Source of the DNA: Sphingomonas sp. ERG5
Lineage (GTDB): Bacteria > Pseudomonadota > Alphaproteobacteria > Sphingomonadales > Sphingomonadaceae
Direction: 5' to 3'
Assembly: GCF_000803065.1 (NCBI RefSeq)
Contig: NZ_JSXI01000014.1
Location: forward strand, 1 to 46,431
DNA length: 46,431 bases
Position numbers and translations under genes: made by a program. This document shows positions 6,077-15,206 of this stretch, in pieces. The notes below the pieces were generated by a model that saw nothing but the letters and a program-made list of their open reading frames with translations, was not told the origin of the DNA and did no database searches. Numbering within the stretch: the first letter of the stretch is position 1; each line of letters opens with the position of its first letter.

Positions 6077-7876
6077 ATGCGCAGCACTCACTATTTAGGA
6101 AAGGTCACGCTCGCGGCATCGATAGCCACCAGCCTCGTCTTGTCGGGCACGGTTTTGGCAAGTAGCGCGGTTGGCCAGGACACGCCGGCCGCTGCCGTCG
6201 CGCCGGCAATTGTCTTCCTCGATCAGGGCAGCGCCTGGACCGATGCGGCGCGAAGCGATTTCTACAGCCGGGATCAGGGCTCGCAAATGATCCCCTTCGC
6301 CTGGCTGGCGGCACTAAGCGCGGCTGATGGGCAACCTTTTCTTGGCGATCAGCTTGCGCGCTACGGCTATTTGCCCAACCCCGGTGCCGATTTGCCGGTC
6401 GGCTTCACCAAGGCGGGCCCCGCCGGACAAGAAATGGCCGGCATGACCTGTGCCGCGTGCCACACGCGCCAGATCAGCGTCGGTCCGCAGCAATATCGCG
6501 TCGATGGCGGCCCGGCACTGGTCGATTTCCAGGCCCTGTTGTCCGACATGCTCGATGCGGTCGACCGGGTGTGCGCAACCGATGCGACATTCGCTGCGTT
6601 CGCCGCAACGGTCCTGGGGGCGAATGCGCCGAAGAAGAAGGTGACGCAGTTCCGTCAGGACGTGGATCTCTGGTACCTGCGCGAAAACGCGCTGCGTACC
6701 GGGGCGTATCCGACACCCTTATGGGGTGTCGGGCGGCTCGATGCGGTGAGCATGATCTTCGACCGGCTGGCCGGGCTCGATCTCGGCAAATCGCCCAGCT
6801 ATCTGATCCAGAGCAATATCAAGCTGGCCGATGCGCCGGTGCGCTATCCCTTTCTGTGGAACGCACCGAAACAGGATTACACGCAATGGCCGGGCTTCGC
6901 CGCCAATGGCAGCGACATTTATGGCCTGGCGCGCAACACCGGTGAAGTGGTTGGCGTGTTCGGCAAATTCCGCCCGCGCAAATCGATCTTCCATCTCTTC
7001 GGGATCGATTTCCTCAACAATGGCACGCCCAATGAAACCTCGGTCCAGTTCGATGGGCTGCTCAAACTGGAAAATCTGGTCAAGCTGATCGGCGCGCCGA
7101 AATGGCCCTTTGCGATCGATTCGACGCTTGCCGCACGGGGCCAGGCGATCTTCAACCTGCCCGATAGCCAGGGCGGCTGCGCCTCCTGTCACGGCGTCAC
7201 GCCGGGCATCAAGCGGCTCCCGGGGCAAAGCACTTGGGCCACGCCGCTGCTCGATGTCGGCACCGACACAAGGCAATATGATATCCTGGCGCGGGAATCG
7301 GATCCCGGCGTCCTGAAGGGCGCGCATATTCCGTTTCTGACCAAACCGATCAAAAATCCGGCGACGACCTTCAGCCTGCTCGGCGTGGCGGTCGGCGGCG
7401 CGATCCTGCAAAGTGGATCATGGGTGCCGGCGATCTGGCACGACCTTGGCGCGAAGCCCAATCCGAACATGAGTATGGCGATCCAGGCGCCGATGCCGTC
7501 GGATGATGTGAAGAAGGCGCTCGACGATTCGTTCAACGAAGCGGCCGCAGCGCCGGCCGATGGCAAGCATCGCTACGAGTCGCGCGTGCTGTTCGGCATC
7601 TGGGCGACCGCGCCTTATCTCCATAACGGATCGGTCGCGAGCCTGGCCGATCTGCTCAGGCCGGCCAGCCAGCGTGCCGCCTCGTTCAAGGTCGGCGCAG
7701 CCTATGACACTCAGGCCGTGGGGCTCGCCGCCGTGCAGCCCGGCCTTAACAGCGATCGGGTGACGACGGGGTGTGAGGATCTCAATTCCGGAAACAGCCG
7801 CTGCGGGCATGAATTCGGCACGACCTTGTCCGACGCCGACAAGCTGGCCTTGCTGGAATATCTCAAGATGCTTTGA
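6077..7876 (+). CDS. Secreted di-haem c-type cytochrome, peroxidase/RoxA-like
   Basis: 599 residues with a Sec signal peptide (hydrophobic stretch LAASIATSLVLSGTVLAS). Two haem c attachment sites are present: CAACH at about 125-129 and CASCH at about 368-372. This places the protein in the periplasm or outside the cell. The di-haem layout, the large size and segments such as PTPLWGVGRLDA and APYLHNGSV (a cytochrome c peroxidase/MauG superfamily motif) fit the large di-haem group that includes rubber oxygenase RoxA. The haem spacing here (243 residues) is larger than I recall for RoxA (about 200), so substrate and reaction stay open: peroxidase or dioxygenase. Ribosome site AGGAG at 6065-6069 suits the second of two adjacent ATGs (6077) better than the first (6074). 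No redox partner gene is adjacent. Confidence 0.65.
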   Translation: MRSTHYLGKVTLAASIATSLVLSGTVLASSAVGQDTPAAAVAPAIVFLDQGSAWTDAARSDFYSRDQGSQMIPFAWLAALSAADGQPFLGDQLARYGYLPNPGADLPVGFTKAGPAGQEMAGMTCAACHTRQISVGPQQYRVDGGPALVDFQALLSDMLDAVDRVCATDATFAAFAATVLGANAPKKKVTQFRQDVDLWYLRENALRTGAYPTPLWGVGRLDAVSMIFDRLAGLDLGKSPSYLIQSNIKLADAPVRYPFLWNAPKQDYTQWPGFAANGSDIYGLARNTGEVVGVFGKFRPRKSIFHLFGIDFLNNGTPNETSVQFDGLLKLENLVKLIGAPKWPFAIDSTLAARGQAIFNLPDSQGGCASCHGVTPGIKRLPGQSTWATPLLDVGTDTRQYDILARESDPGVLKGAHIPFLTKPIKNPATTFSLLGVAVGGAILQSGSWVPAIWHDLGAKPNPNMSMAIQAPMPSDDVKKALDDSFNEAAAAPADGKHRYESRVLFGIWATAPYLHNGSVASLADLLRPASQRAASFKVGAAYDTQAVGLAAVQPGLNSDRVTTGCEDLNSGNSRCGHEFGTTLSDADKLALLEYLKML

Positions 7877-7915
7877 TCGGGCATTCGGCCCGTTGCGAAC
7901 CATTCGGCGCGCTTG

Positions 7916-7959
7916 ACAGGCTCGCCACAGAACACTGTGCAAGTCGACAGAAAGCCTGT
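7916..7959. terminator. Nested inverted repeats between convergent genes
   Basis: The outer arms ACAGGCT (7916-7922) and AGCCTGT (7953-7959) enclose the inner hairpin CACAG-AACA-CTGTG (7926-7939). It sits in the 86-base gap between the ends of the di-haem cytochrome and MarR genes. There is no U-run, so terminator function is only suggested. Confidence 0.35.
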
Positions 7960-7962
7960 GCC

Positions 7963-8469
7963 TCAGTCGCGCAAACCCTCGACTCGCGGCCGCTCCTCGG
8001 CCGGAATCAGCCCCTCGAGCACGGCCCAGAAGCCGCCGACCGCCGCCTGTCCAGCACTGGCATAAGCCGCCGACAGGCGTTCGCGCAGCGCTTCGAACAA
8101 CTCATTCTCGAGTGTCGCACCATCAGCGGTCAGCCGTAACAGGCGTTGCCGCCGGTCGCGTTCGCCGGGCCGGGTTTCGATCAATCCCCGATCAGTCAAC
8201 TCGTTGAGAACGCGGCCCAATGATTGCTTGGTGATCGCCAGCAGGCCGAGCAACTGGCTGACCGTCATGTCGGGCTGGCGCGCGACGAAATAGAGCGCGC
8301 GGTGATGTGCACGGCCCAGACCCTGCGCCGCCAGGCCGCGATCGATCGAGCGCGTCAGGTGGCTGTTGCCGAAATAAAGCAGTTCCACGCCGCGCCGGAT
8401 TTCGGGTTCGCGGAGGAACAGTGGCGAAGCGGATTGGGTTGGGGCAGCCATGTTGACCCGTTTTGCCAT
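7963..8469 (-). CDS. MarR-family transcriptional regulator
   Basis: About 168 residues from the ATG at 8469; another ATG at 8451 and a TTG at 8505 are also in frame, and none has a strong ribosome site. The winged helix is clear: MTVSQLLGLLAITKQSLGRVL (split as helix and recognition helix), the wing LIETRPGERDRRQRLLRLT, and dimerisation helices at both ends. MarR proteins are ligand-responsive dimeric repressors. It is divergent from ilvE, with about 70 bases between the starts, so control of ilvE or of itself is plausible. The ligand is unknown. Confidence 0.82.
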   Translation of the reverse strand: MAKRVNMAAPTQSASPLFLREPEIRRGVELLYFGNSHLTRSIDRGLAAQGLGRAHHRALYFVARQPDMTVSQLLGLLAITKQSLGRVLNELTDRGLIETRPGERDRRQRLLRLTADGATLENELFEALRERLSAAYASAGQAAVGGFWAVLEGLIPAEERPRVEGLRD

Positions 8470-8540
8470 CCGTCTTACCCGTTCGCAACCAGTTTGCCGC
8501 TCCAATCCGGTGCGGCGGCCCCGATCCTCAGAGGAAAGTC

Positions 8541-9638
8541 ATGACCGCGAATACCGGCCTGTCGTTCGAAATCGAAACCAATGCGTCGCCCGTCGACGCC
8601 AATGAGCGCGCCGCGCGCTTGGTCGATCCGGGTTTCGGCCGCGTCTTCTCCGATCATATGGCCACTGTACGCTATACCGAGGGGCAGGGGTGGCACAGCG
8701 CCCGCATTCATGCCCGCGCGCCGCTGCAGATGGATCCAGCCTCGTCGGTGCTGCATTATGCGCAGGAGATTTTCGAGGGCATGAAGGCCTATCGCCTGGC
8801 CGATGGCGGCACGGCGCTGTTCCGGCCCGAGGCAAATGCTCGTCGCTTCCAGGAGTCGGCGCGGCGCATGGCGATGCCCGAATTGCCCGAAGAGATTTTC
8901 CTCGAGTCGGTCCGCAAGCTGGTCGAGATCGATCGCGACTGGATTCCGGAAAGCGATGGCGGTTCGCTCTATCTGCGTCCCTTCATGATCGCGAGCGAAG
9001 TGTTCCTCGGCGTGAAGCCGAGCTCCGAATATCTCTACATGGTCATCGCGTCGTCGGTCGGTGCCTATTTCAAGGGCGGCGCGCCGAGCGTCTCGCTGTG
9101 GGTGTCGCAGGACTATACGCGCGCGGCGCCGGGCGGCACCGGCGCGGCGAAGTGCGGCGGCAACTATGCCTCTAGTCTGCTTGCCCAGTCCGAGGCGATT
9201 CGCCAAGGTTGCGATCAGGTCGTGTTTCTCGATGCGGTCGAACGCCGCTGGATCGAGGAGCTGGGCGGCATGAACATCTTCTTCGTGTTCGACGATGGAT
9301 CGATGGTCACCCCGCCGCTTACCGGCACGATCCTGCCCGGTATCACGCGCGATTCGATCCTGAAACTGGCGCGCGAGCAGGGCATTACGGTGCGCGAGGA
9401 ACCCTATTCGCTCGACCAGTGGCGCGCCGATGCGGCGAGCGGTCGGCTGACCGAATCCTTTGCCTGCGGCACCGCTGCGGTGGTGACGCCGATCGGCAAG
9501 GTCGCAACGCCGGAAGGCAGCTTCACCATCGGTGGCGGCGGCGCAGGGCAACTCACTACCCTGATGCGCAGCCGGCTGGTCGAAATTCAGCGCGGCCAGG
9601 CGCCCGATCCGCATGGTTGGGTCACGCGCCTCGATTAA
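8541..9638 (+). CDS. ilvE: Branched-chain amino acid aminotransferase
   Basis: 365 residues, class IV PLP aminotransferase of the larger (BCAT1-like) type. The PLP lysine is K204 in GTGAAKCGGNYA. Other family marks are HYAQEIFEGMKAYR (72-85), LYLRPFM (143-149) and CGTAAVVTPIG near the C-terminus. It interconverts branched-chain amino acids and their 2-oxo acids using glutamate, at the end of Ile/Leu/Val synthesis and the start of their breakdown. The start ATG at 8541 has GAGGAAAG seven bases upstream. The leucine-catabolic ivd gene lies elsewhere in the window (about 26 kb) and is not linked as an operon. Confidence 0.93.
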   Translation: MTANTGLSFEIETNASPVDANERAARLVDPGFGRVFSDHMATVRYTEGQGWHSARIHARAPLQMDPASSVLHYAQEIFEGMKAYRLADGGTALFRPEANARRFQESARRMAMPELPEEIFLESVRKLVEIDRDWIPESDGGSLYLRPFMIASEVFLGVKPSSEYLYMVIASSVGAYFKGGAPSVSLWVSQDYTRAAPGGTGAAKCGGNYASSLLAQSEAIRQGCDQVVFLDAVERRWIEELGGMNIFFVFDDGSMVTPPLTGTILPGITRDSILKLAREQGITVREEPYSLDQWRADAASGRLTESFACGTAAVVTPIGKVATPEGSFTIGGGGAGQLTTLMRSRLVEIQRGQAPDPHGWVTRLD

Positions 9639-9706
9639 GAGTGCGCGGCCCGGTGCTTTGCCTCTTTTCATCAGGCATTCCCGGCCTTAAGGCCGCGCAT
9701 TCTCGT

Positions 9707-9781
9707 TGGGGCGTCGCCAAGCGGTAAGGCAGCGGCTTTTGATGCCGCCATTCGCAGGTTCGAATCCTGCCGCCCCAGCCA
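9707..9781 (+). tRNA. tRNA-Gln (anticodon UUG)
   Basis: The acceptor stem TGGGGCG (9707-9713) pairs with CGCCCCA (9771-9777), followed by G and an encoded CCA (9779-9781). The anticodon loop CTTTTGATG has TTG, reading CAA. The T arm contains GGTTCGAATCC. All arms are regular. No integrase or duplicated tRNA end is visible nearby. Confidence 0.95.
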
Positions 9782-9822
9782 GAACTCTTCCACGCGGCGC
9801 CCGGCGCCGCGCTGCCAGCCCG

Positions 9823-11340
9823 TCAGGCAAAGATTGGCGGCCGGCGACTGGCCCAGGGGCGCGCCCGTTCCAGCTCGAATGCCAGCTCGAACAAAACACG
9901 CTCCTGACCGCGACGTGCGGCGAATTGCATGCCCACGGGTAAGCCGTCCCGCGTCCAATGCAGCGGAACGCTCATCGCGGGTGCCCCCACCACATTGTGA
10001 ACCGCAGTGTAGTCGGCATATTTGCTGCAGCGATCGAATGCGACCTCGATCGGAAGCTCTCCATTTATCTCCCCGATCGCGATGGGAGGGGTCAGCAGCA
10101 CGGGGGACAGGATAACATCATATTTGTCGAACCAGGCATCATAGGCTGCGGTCACGGCCTCAAATTGTTTGAGCGTCGCCGCAATCTCTTCGGGGGAGAG
10201 TTTCGCCGCCATTGCCGCCATTGCCAAAGTGAGGGGCTCGAACTGTGAGGCGTCGGGGGCGCGGCCCGTCATTGCCTGGAATAACTTCATCACCTCAAGC
10301 GCGGCCATACTCCACAGCGCACCAAAACCGCGGGAGAATGCGGCGCCATCGAAGGGCCATGCGGTGGAGTCGACCTTGTGGCCCAGAGTTTCGAGCAACG
10401 CAGCGGTCGTCGCTACGCCGGCTTTGACTTCGCCGTCCGGTGCATGGCCGGACAAGCTGTTCAACACCATCCCGACACGGAGCCGTCGCTTGGACGGCGC
10501 GCTGACCACCCCGACCGGCTCGAGCGGAGCGCCGGCGCCGGTCCGTTCGGTCAATGCAAATAATGTCGCCGAGTCGCGAACGCTTCGGCACACGGCGTGT
10601 TCGACCGTCACGTCCAGCTTTCCTGCCTTGGGTTGATCCCCGACCATGCGACCCCGTGACGGTTTGAGACCGAACAGACCGCATGCCGAAGCAGGAATGC
10701 GGATCGACCCGCCGCCATCGGCGGCGTCCGCCATGGGAACGACACCGGCCGCGACCGCTGCCGCAGCGCCGCCCGAGGATCCCCCCGTCGAGCGTCCAGG
10801 ATTCCACGGATTACGCGTCGGTCCAAAAGCGAGTGGCTCGACCGTCGGCAGGAAGCCGAATTCGCCCAGGGCCGATTTGCCGATCGAGATCAGCCCGGCT
10901 GATTCCAGCGTGTTCATCATAGCGCCCTGGCTGGTGGCCGGCGGCAGAGGCTTGGTGGCGCGCGAGCCATAGCGGGTGGTAGCGCCGATCGTGTCGTACA
11001 TGTCCTTTATGAGATAGGGCACACCGGCAAAAGCGCCGGTCAACGGCATATTTTTGGCCCTGTCGCGCGCACGCTCGAACGTCGGCGTGACGAGGAAGTT
11101 GAGCTTGCTCTGAATCGCCTCGGCGCGGGCGATCGCCTGATCGATCACTTCCAACGCGGTAACATCCTTGCGGCGGATCATCGCCGCAATCTCGGTCGCA
11201 TCAGGTTTGGCGGCCTTGCCTGACTTGCTGGCAGAAACTGCCCTGGCTGCAACCGGTGAGCCCAGCGCGATGGCGCCAAGGCCAATGCCGCGCTCGAGGA
11301 GTTTGCGGCGATCAATATCTCCAGACACATTCTGCTCCAT
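9823..11340 (-). CDS. Amidase-signature hydrolase with Tat-like signal (NylA-like)
   Basis: 505 residues. The N-terminus carries a twin-arginine-type signal (DRRKLL then a hydrophobic [10 protein letters not shown] and AARA), so export to the periplasm is likely. The Ser-cisSer-Lys triad can be placed at K112 (LIKDM), S188 (STGGSSGG) and S212 (GGSIRIPAS). The overall order, and the ending [13 protein letters not shown], resemble 6-aminohexanoate cyclic-dimer hydrolase (NylA) and other linear or cyclic amide hydrolases. Substrate is unknown; the family also covers aryl and peptide amidases. It lies downstream of the ligase operon on the same strand but 320 bases away, so it probably has its own promoter. 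The tRNA-Gln gene lies just beyond its 3' end. Confidence 0.85.
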   Translation of the reverse strand: MEQNVSGDIDRRKLLERGIGLGAIALGSPVAARAVSASKSGKAAKPDATEIAAMIRRKDVTALEVIDQAIARAEAIQSKLNFLVTPTFERARDRAKNMPLTGAFAGVPYLIKDMYDTIGATTRYGSRATKPLPPATSQGAMMNTLESAGLISIGKSALGEFGFLPTVEPLAFGPTRNPWNPGRSTGGSSGGAAAAVAAGVVPMADAADGGGSIRIPASACGLFGLKPSRGRMVGDQPKAGKLDVTVEHAVCRSVRDSATLFALTERTGAGAPLEPVGVVSAPSKRRLRVGMVLNSLSGHAPDGEVKAGVATTAALLETLGHKVDSTAWPFDGAAFSRGFGALWSMAALEVMKLFQAMTGRAPDASQFEPLTLAMAAMAAKLSPEEIAATLKQFEAVTAAYDAWFDKYDVILSPVLLTPPIAIGEINGELPIEVAFDRCSKYADYTAVHNVVGAPAMSVPLHWTRDGLPVGMQFAARRGQERVLFELAFELERARPWASRRPPIFA

Positions 11341-11659
11341 TGTCTTGCGATGAAGTTTCAGTGCGCCCAGCTTATGTAAAAAATATACTTATGGCTATAT
11401 AATAGTGATGGATACCGCAAATGATATGGGCGGCAGCTTTGCATTGACTGCCCCGAGGCAATTTTGCTCCGACAGTAAGAAAGAGCACGCCGGTAGCCGT
11501 CCGGCAAGCGATGGCAGGCCCGGCCCTGTTTGACGGTGAATCATCGCTGGTGACAGAGCTGCGGGGACGAGTGAGGGAGATTTGGGATACCGTAATGTTG
11601 CATGTCTCTTCGCCGCCGCTAGCGCGATGGTTTTGTGCCGACATCCAGCCGGCCGCCTC
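11341..11659. other. Intergenic region upstream of the amidase gene
   Basis: No gene is supported in these 319 bases. The part nearest the amidase, about 11374-11412, is strikingly AT-rich for this genome (runs such as TAAAAAATATAC and GCTATATAATAG) and probably holds the amidase promoter on the minus strand. A 90-codon minus-strand frame across the gap has no ribosome site, is rich in Ser and Arg, and looks accidental. The ligase-proximal part shows nothing I can name. Confidence 0.5.
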
Positions 11660-13210
11660 TCATCCGCCGGAAGAATTCTCCGCTTCCAGTACCTGGGCGC
11701 GGATTTCGCGCTTGAGCACCTTGCCCACTTTCGAGCGCGGCAGGTCGGGCCAGATCTCGATCGATTTGGGTGTCTTCACGCTGCCGATGCTGGCCTTCAC
11801 GCTTGCCAGTATCTCGCTGCCATCGGCGCTCTGGCCCTGGCGGAGTTGCACGACCGCACAGACGCGCTCGCCCCATTTAGGGTCGGGCAAGCCGAACACC
11901 GCGCAATCCTGTACCGCCGGATGGCGCAACAGCGCCTGTTCGACCTCGGCCGAATAAACATTGAACCCGCCGGTGATGATCATGTCCTTGGCGCGGTCGA
12001 CGATGAACAGGAAATTGTCGGCGTCGAGATAGCCGATATCGCCGGTGCGATGCCATCCGTGGCGGCTCGCCGCCCGGGTGGCTTTCGGGTCCCTGTAATA
12101 GCCATCCATCACCAGCCGGCTGCGCACGACGATCTCGCCGCGCTCGCCGCGGGGCAGCAGCGTGCCATCGGCATCCATCATCTCGATCTGTACCAGCGGT
12201 CCGGGACGTCCGGCAGAAGACAGGCGGTGACGCGCAATGCTGCCGTCGGCGTTGAAATGATCGCGCGGGTGCATCATCGAGATCATCATCGGTGCTTCGG
12301 TTTGGCCGAACAATTGCGCCATCACCGGGCCGATCTTGTCGATCGCTTCCTCGAGCCGTGCCGCTGAGATCGGCGCCGCGCCGTACCAGAAGCATTGCAT
12401 CGTGCTGAGGTCGGTCGCGGGCAGCGCGGGATGATCGATCAGCATGTAGATCAGGGTCGGCGGGAGGAATGTATGGGTCGCGCGGTGCCGTCCGGCGAGT
12501 TCCAGAAAGGTGCCGATATCGGGATAGGGCATGATCACCACCTCGCCGCCAAGGACAAGGATCGGGAAAGCAAGCACGCCCGCCGCATGGGTGAGCGGCG
12601 CCATGGCGAGATAGATCGGCCGTCCCTCGAACGGATAACCCATCAAGGTGAGCGCGGTCATCGTCTCCAGATTCTGATTGGAGAGCATCACGCCTTTCGG
12701 GCTGCCGGTAGTGCCGCCGGTGCCCGGGATCATCGCCAGGTCGCTGACCGGTATGGCGGTGACCGGCGCATCGTCGACGCCTTCGAGCCATTGCGCCAGC
12801 GACGGCGCGAAGGGCTGCAGGGCATCGAGGCAGACCAGAAGGCGCAGCTTGGGCAGCGACGGGCGTAACTCGTCGACCAGATCGGCGAACTTACTGTGGA
12901 AGATCAGCGCGACGCAGTCGAAATTGTCGAGCACGAAGGCATTCTCGGCCGCTTCGTTGCGCGGGTTGATCGGGCACCACACACAGGCCGCTCGCGAGAT
13001 CGCGAAGACCGCGGCGAAGGCGACCGGATCATTGCCCGACAGGATCGCGACATGGTCGCCCGGCTTGATCCCCGAACGATCGAGGCCGCGCGCGATACGG
13101 TGGGTCAGCGCTTGTACCTCGCCATAGGAGAGGCTGGTTTCACCCATCGTCAGGCACGGCGCCGCACTGCCGAGCGACGCGCCCTTGTCCAGGAAATCGA
13201 CTAATCGCAC
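11660..13210 (-). CDS. AMP-forming acyl-CoA synthetase
   Basis: 516 residues of the ANL adenylating superfamily. The phosphate-binding loop is GTGGTTGSPKGV (about 163-174), then LFGQTEAPM, the hinge region TGDIGYLDADNFLFIVDR and ITGGFNVYS. The C-terminal catalytic lysine lies in SKVGKVLKR. It should convert a carboxylic acid to its CoA thioester with ATP in the cytoplasm. Sequence does not tell whether the acid is fatty, cyclic or aromatic. It is the last gene of the five-gene operon, 12 bases after the oxidoreductase gene, which suggests that the pathway ends in a carboxylic acid activated for beta-oxidation-like breakdown. Confidence 0.88.
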   Translation of the reverse strand: MRLVDFLDKGASLGSAAPCLTMGETSLSYGEVQALTHRIARGLDRSGIKPGDHVAILSGNDPVAFAAVFAISRAACVWCPINPRNEAAENAFVLDNFDCVALIFHSKFADLVDELRPSLPKLRLLVCLDALQPFAPSLAQWLEGVDDAPVTAIPVSDLAMIPGTGGTTGSPKGVMLSNQNLETMTALTLMGYPFEGRPIYLAMAPLTHAAGVLAFPILVLGGEVVIMPYPDIGTFLELAGRHRATHTFLPPTLIYMLIDHPALPATDLSTMQCFWYGAAPISAARLEEAIDKIGPVMAQLFGQTEAPMMISMMHPRDHFNADGSIARHRLSSAGRPGPLVQIEMMDADGTLLPRGERGEIVVRSRLVMDGYYRDPKATRAASRHGWHRTGDIGYLDADNFLFIVDRAKDMIITGGFNVYSAEVEQALLRHPAVQDCAVFGLPDPKWGERVCAVVQLRQGQSADGSEILASVKASIGSVKTPKSIEIWPDLPRSKVGKVLKREIRAQVLEAENSSGG

Positions 13211-13222
13211 GCGTCGCTCCGA

Positions 13223-14344
13223 TCAGTCGTGAACGGTCAGGATCGGCTTCATCACCAGTCCGAAGCTGCGCAGCACGCCAAGCAGTTCGCGATGGCCGAA
13301 TGCCTGACAGGCCGAGGCGAAGCCGGCGCGGCGTGGCGGTTGCTGGAGCAGCGAATAGGCTGCCCAGGCCTGCAGCAAACCGGTCTGCTTATAGTTGCAA
13401 TTGCCATGAATCACGACATGCGCGCGGCCAAGCGGGCCGGAGGCATGGACTGAATCGATCGTGGTGTTGAGCCGCGGGTTTTCGCGCGGCGGCATATCGG
13501 CCTGGACTGAATCCGCCATCTTGGCGAGCGCCACTTCCTGTTCGGCGAAGGGCAAAGGCAGGATGTCGGTTTCGACCATCTTGGTCATCGCCACCACGCC
13601 CTCCATCACTTCGCGCGCGAACACGCCGCCGGCGACCTTCACATTGGCGACGCGGGGGTCGTTCTTGAACCAGATCGGGTGCGAGGTGCCGCCCCAGGGC
13701 AGAGCGAGCGTATTGAGATGCTGGCCTGGCACATTGACTTCGAAGGTCGAGGTGATCGGCCATTGAACATAGTGATTCTGCTCGAGATAAAACCATTTCG
13801 CCTTGAGGATGGTGAAGATCGTCTGAGTCGAGGCATAGGTTGGGAAACCCTTCCACAACACTAGCACATCAAGCGTATCGAGCCCGGGTGTTTCGAGTGC
13901 GATGTTCGCCGCGATCTCGCCGGTGGTGTACATCTGCGCGATGCAAGGGGAGAGCAGCAGGCCCTTGGCGGCGAACTTCGCCCCCCACTTCTCCTGCGCT
14001 TCGATCATCCAGTCCTGTTCGCCGGTGGTGTCCATATAATGGCACCCGGCGGCGAGGCAGGCCTCGACCACTTCGGGGCCGTATTTGATGAACGGGCCGA
14101 CCATGTTGCACACGACGCTGGCGCCCTTGAACAGCTTGGTGAGGGCGGCAACCGAATGCTCGACCTCGACCACTTCATAGTCTGCGCTCTCGATTCCCGG
14201 GACCTTGTCGAGCACTTCCTGGACTCGTTTCCGGTCGCGGCCCGCGGCGATGAAGGGGACGTTCAATTCACGCAGATATTCGCACACCAGGCGGCCGGTA
14301 TAGCCCGACGCGCCATAGACGATGACTGGTTTGCTGCTGCTCAT
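13223..14344 (-). CDS. Saccharopine-dehydrogenase-like oxidoreductase (DUF5938 type)
   Basis: 373 residues starting at the ATG at 14344 (MSSSKPV). The N-terminal Rossmann fold begins VIVYGASGYTGRLV, with AAGRDRKRV after the second strand. This is the layout of saccharopine dehydrogenase NADP-binding and trans-acting enoyl reductase proteins. The rest (for example NMVGPFIKYGPEVVEACLAAG and CHYMDTTGEQDW) is typical of these homologues, but the C-terminal half (about 200-373) resembles what I recall as DUF5938 and has no assigned activity. The operon context suggests an NAD(P)H reduction or oxidation of a pathway intermediate rather than lysine metabolism; no lysine genes are near. Confidence 0.7.
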   Translation of the reverse strand: MSSSKPVIVYGASGYTGRLVCEYLRELNVPFIAAGRDRKRVQEVLDKVPGIESADYEVVEVEHSVAALTKLFKGASVVCNMVGPFIKYGPEVVEACLAAGCHYMDTTGEQDWMIEAQEKWGAKFAAKGLLLSPCIAQMYTTGEIAANIALETPGLDTLDVLVLWKGFPTYASTQTIFTILKAKWFYLEQNHYVQWPITSTFEVNVPGQHLNTLALPWGGTSHPIWFKNDPRVANVKVAGGVFAREVMEGVVAMTKMVETDILPLPFAEQEVALAKMADSVQADMPPRENPRLNTTIDSVHASGPLGRAHVVIHGNCNYKQTGLLQAWAAYSLLQQPPRRAGFASACQAFGHRELLGVLRSFGLVMKPILTVHD

Positions 14345-14378
14345 AAGTCCCCTGCTCCTGATCCGGTTGACGAGTGTT

Positions 14379-15182
14379 TCAGCTGCCCATGCCGCCATCG
14401 ACCGACAGGCCGGTGCCGGTGATGAAGCGCGCGGCGTCGCTGCATAGAAAGACGACGACGTCGGCCATGTCGGCGACCTCGCCGAGCCGGCCGAGCGGGG
14501 TCAGGCCGATCACGTCGCCGACCGCTGCCTCAGGGCTTGGCCACAGGCCGATCTCGGCCATGTCGACGGCAAGCTTGCTGCCCATTGCGGTGGGCACCAG
14601 GCCGGGAAAGACGCAATTGACGCGCACGCCGTAACCGAGCTTGCCGGATTCGACCGCGGCGATGCGGGTGATGCGGTCAACCGCCGATTTGGTCGCCGAA
14701 TAGCCGCCAATGCCGGGGAAGGGGATGGTCGCCGCGACCGAGGCGATGTTGACGATCGCGCCGCCCTGGCCCGCCGCGCCGCCGGGTTTCATCGCGCGAA
14801 AGCCATGTTTGATGCCAAGCGCGGTGCCGACGATATTGACGTCACACATCCGCCGCAGATCGTCCGCCGACTGGTCGATCAGCAGCGAGGAGATTTCGAT
14901 TCCGGCATTGTTGATCAGAATGTCGAGTCCGCCGATCCCGGCAACGACCTCCGGGATCACGGCCTCCCAGCCAGCGTCGGAACAGACGTCGAGCTTCACG
15001 AAACAGGCGGTGGCACCCGATGCGCCCAGTGCGGCGGCGGTGGCGCGTCCGGCAGCTTCGTCGATATCGAGGATCGCGACCGCCGCACCCGCTGCGGCCA
15101 GCGCTTGGGCGGTGCCGGCACCGATGCCGGTCGCGCCACCGGTGACCAGGGCCTTGCGCCCGGCCAGGTCGAACTTGCTCAT
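14379..15182 (-). CDS. Short-chain dehydrogenase/reductase
   Basis: 267 residues, classical SDR. The NAD(P) site TGGATGIG is followed by the acidic residue pair in ILDIDEA, which points to NAD(H). The motif NNAG, catalytic Ser in NIASVAA and the YSATKSA Tyr-Lys pair are all present. The end ITGTGLSVDGGMGS is family-typical. It should oxidise an alcohol to a ketone or the reverse. It lies 34 bases before the saccharopine-like gene and 24 bases after the second SDR gene, in one operon. The two SDRs differ clearly and may act on successive hydroxyl groups. Confidence 0.85.
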   Translation of the reverse strand: MSKFDLAGRKALVTGGATGIGAGTAQALAAAGAAVAILDIDEAAGRATAAALGASGATACFVKLDVCSDAGWEAVIPEVVAGIGGLDILINNAGIEISSLLIDQSADDLRRMCDVNIVGTALGIKHGFRAMKPGGAAGQGGAIVNIASVAATIPFPGIGGYSATKSAVDRITRIAAVESGKLGYGVRVNCVFPGLVPTAMGSKLAVDMAEIGLWPSPEAAVGDVIGLTPLGRLGEVADMADVVVFLCSDAARFITGTGLSVDGGMGS

Positions 15183-15206
15183 CGCAGTACCTCCTTCGAA
15201 TTGAAA

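Noticed and set aside
5003..6091. 362-codon minus-strand frame opposite proC
   Set aside because: It is antisense to proC, and its composition is typical for accidental frames.
8475..9671. 398-codon minus-strand frame opposite ilvE
   Set aside because: It is the complement of a clear aminotransferase gene, lacking any domain.
9707..9781. tRNA-Gln as an integration site for a mobile element
   Set aside because: No integrase, no repeated tRNA 3' end and no compositional change next to it.
11372..11644. 90-codon minus-strand frame between the ligase and amidase genes
   Set aside because: No ribosome site, unusual composition and no similarity to anything I know; its C-terminal end runs into the AT-rich promoter stretch.
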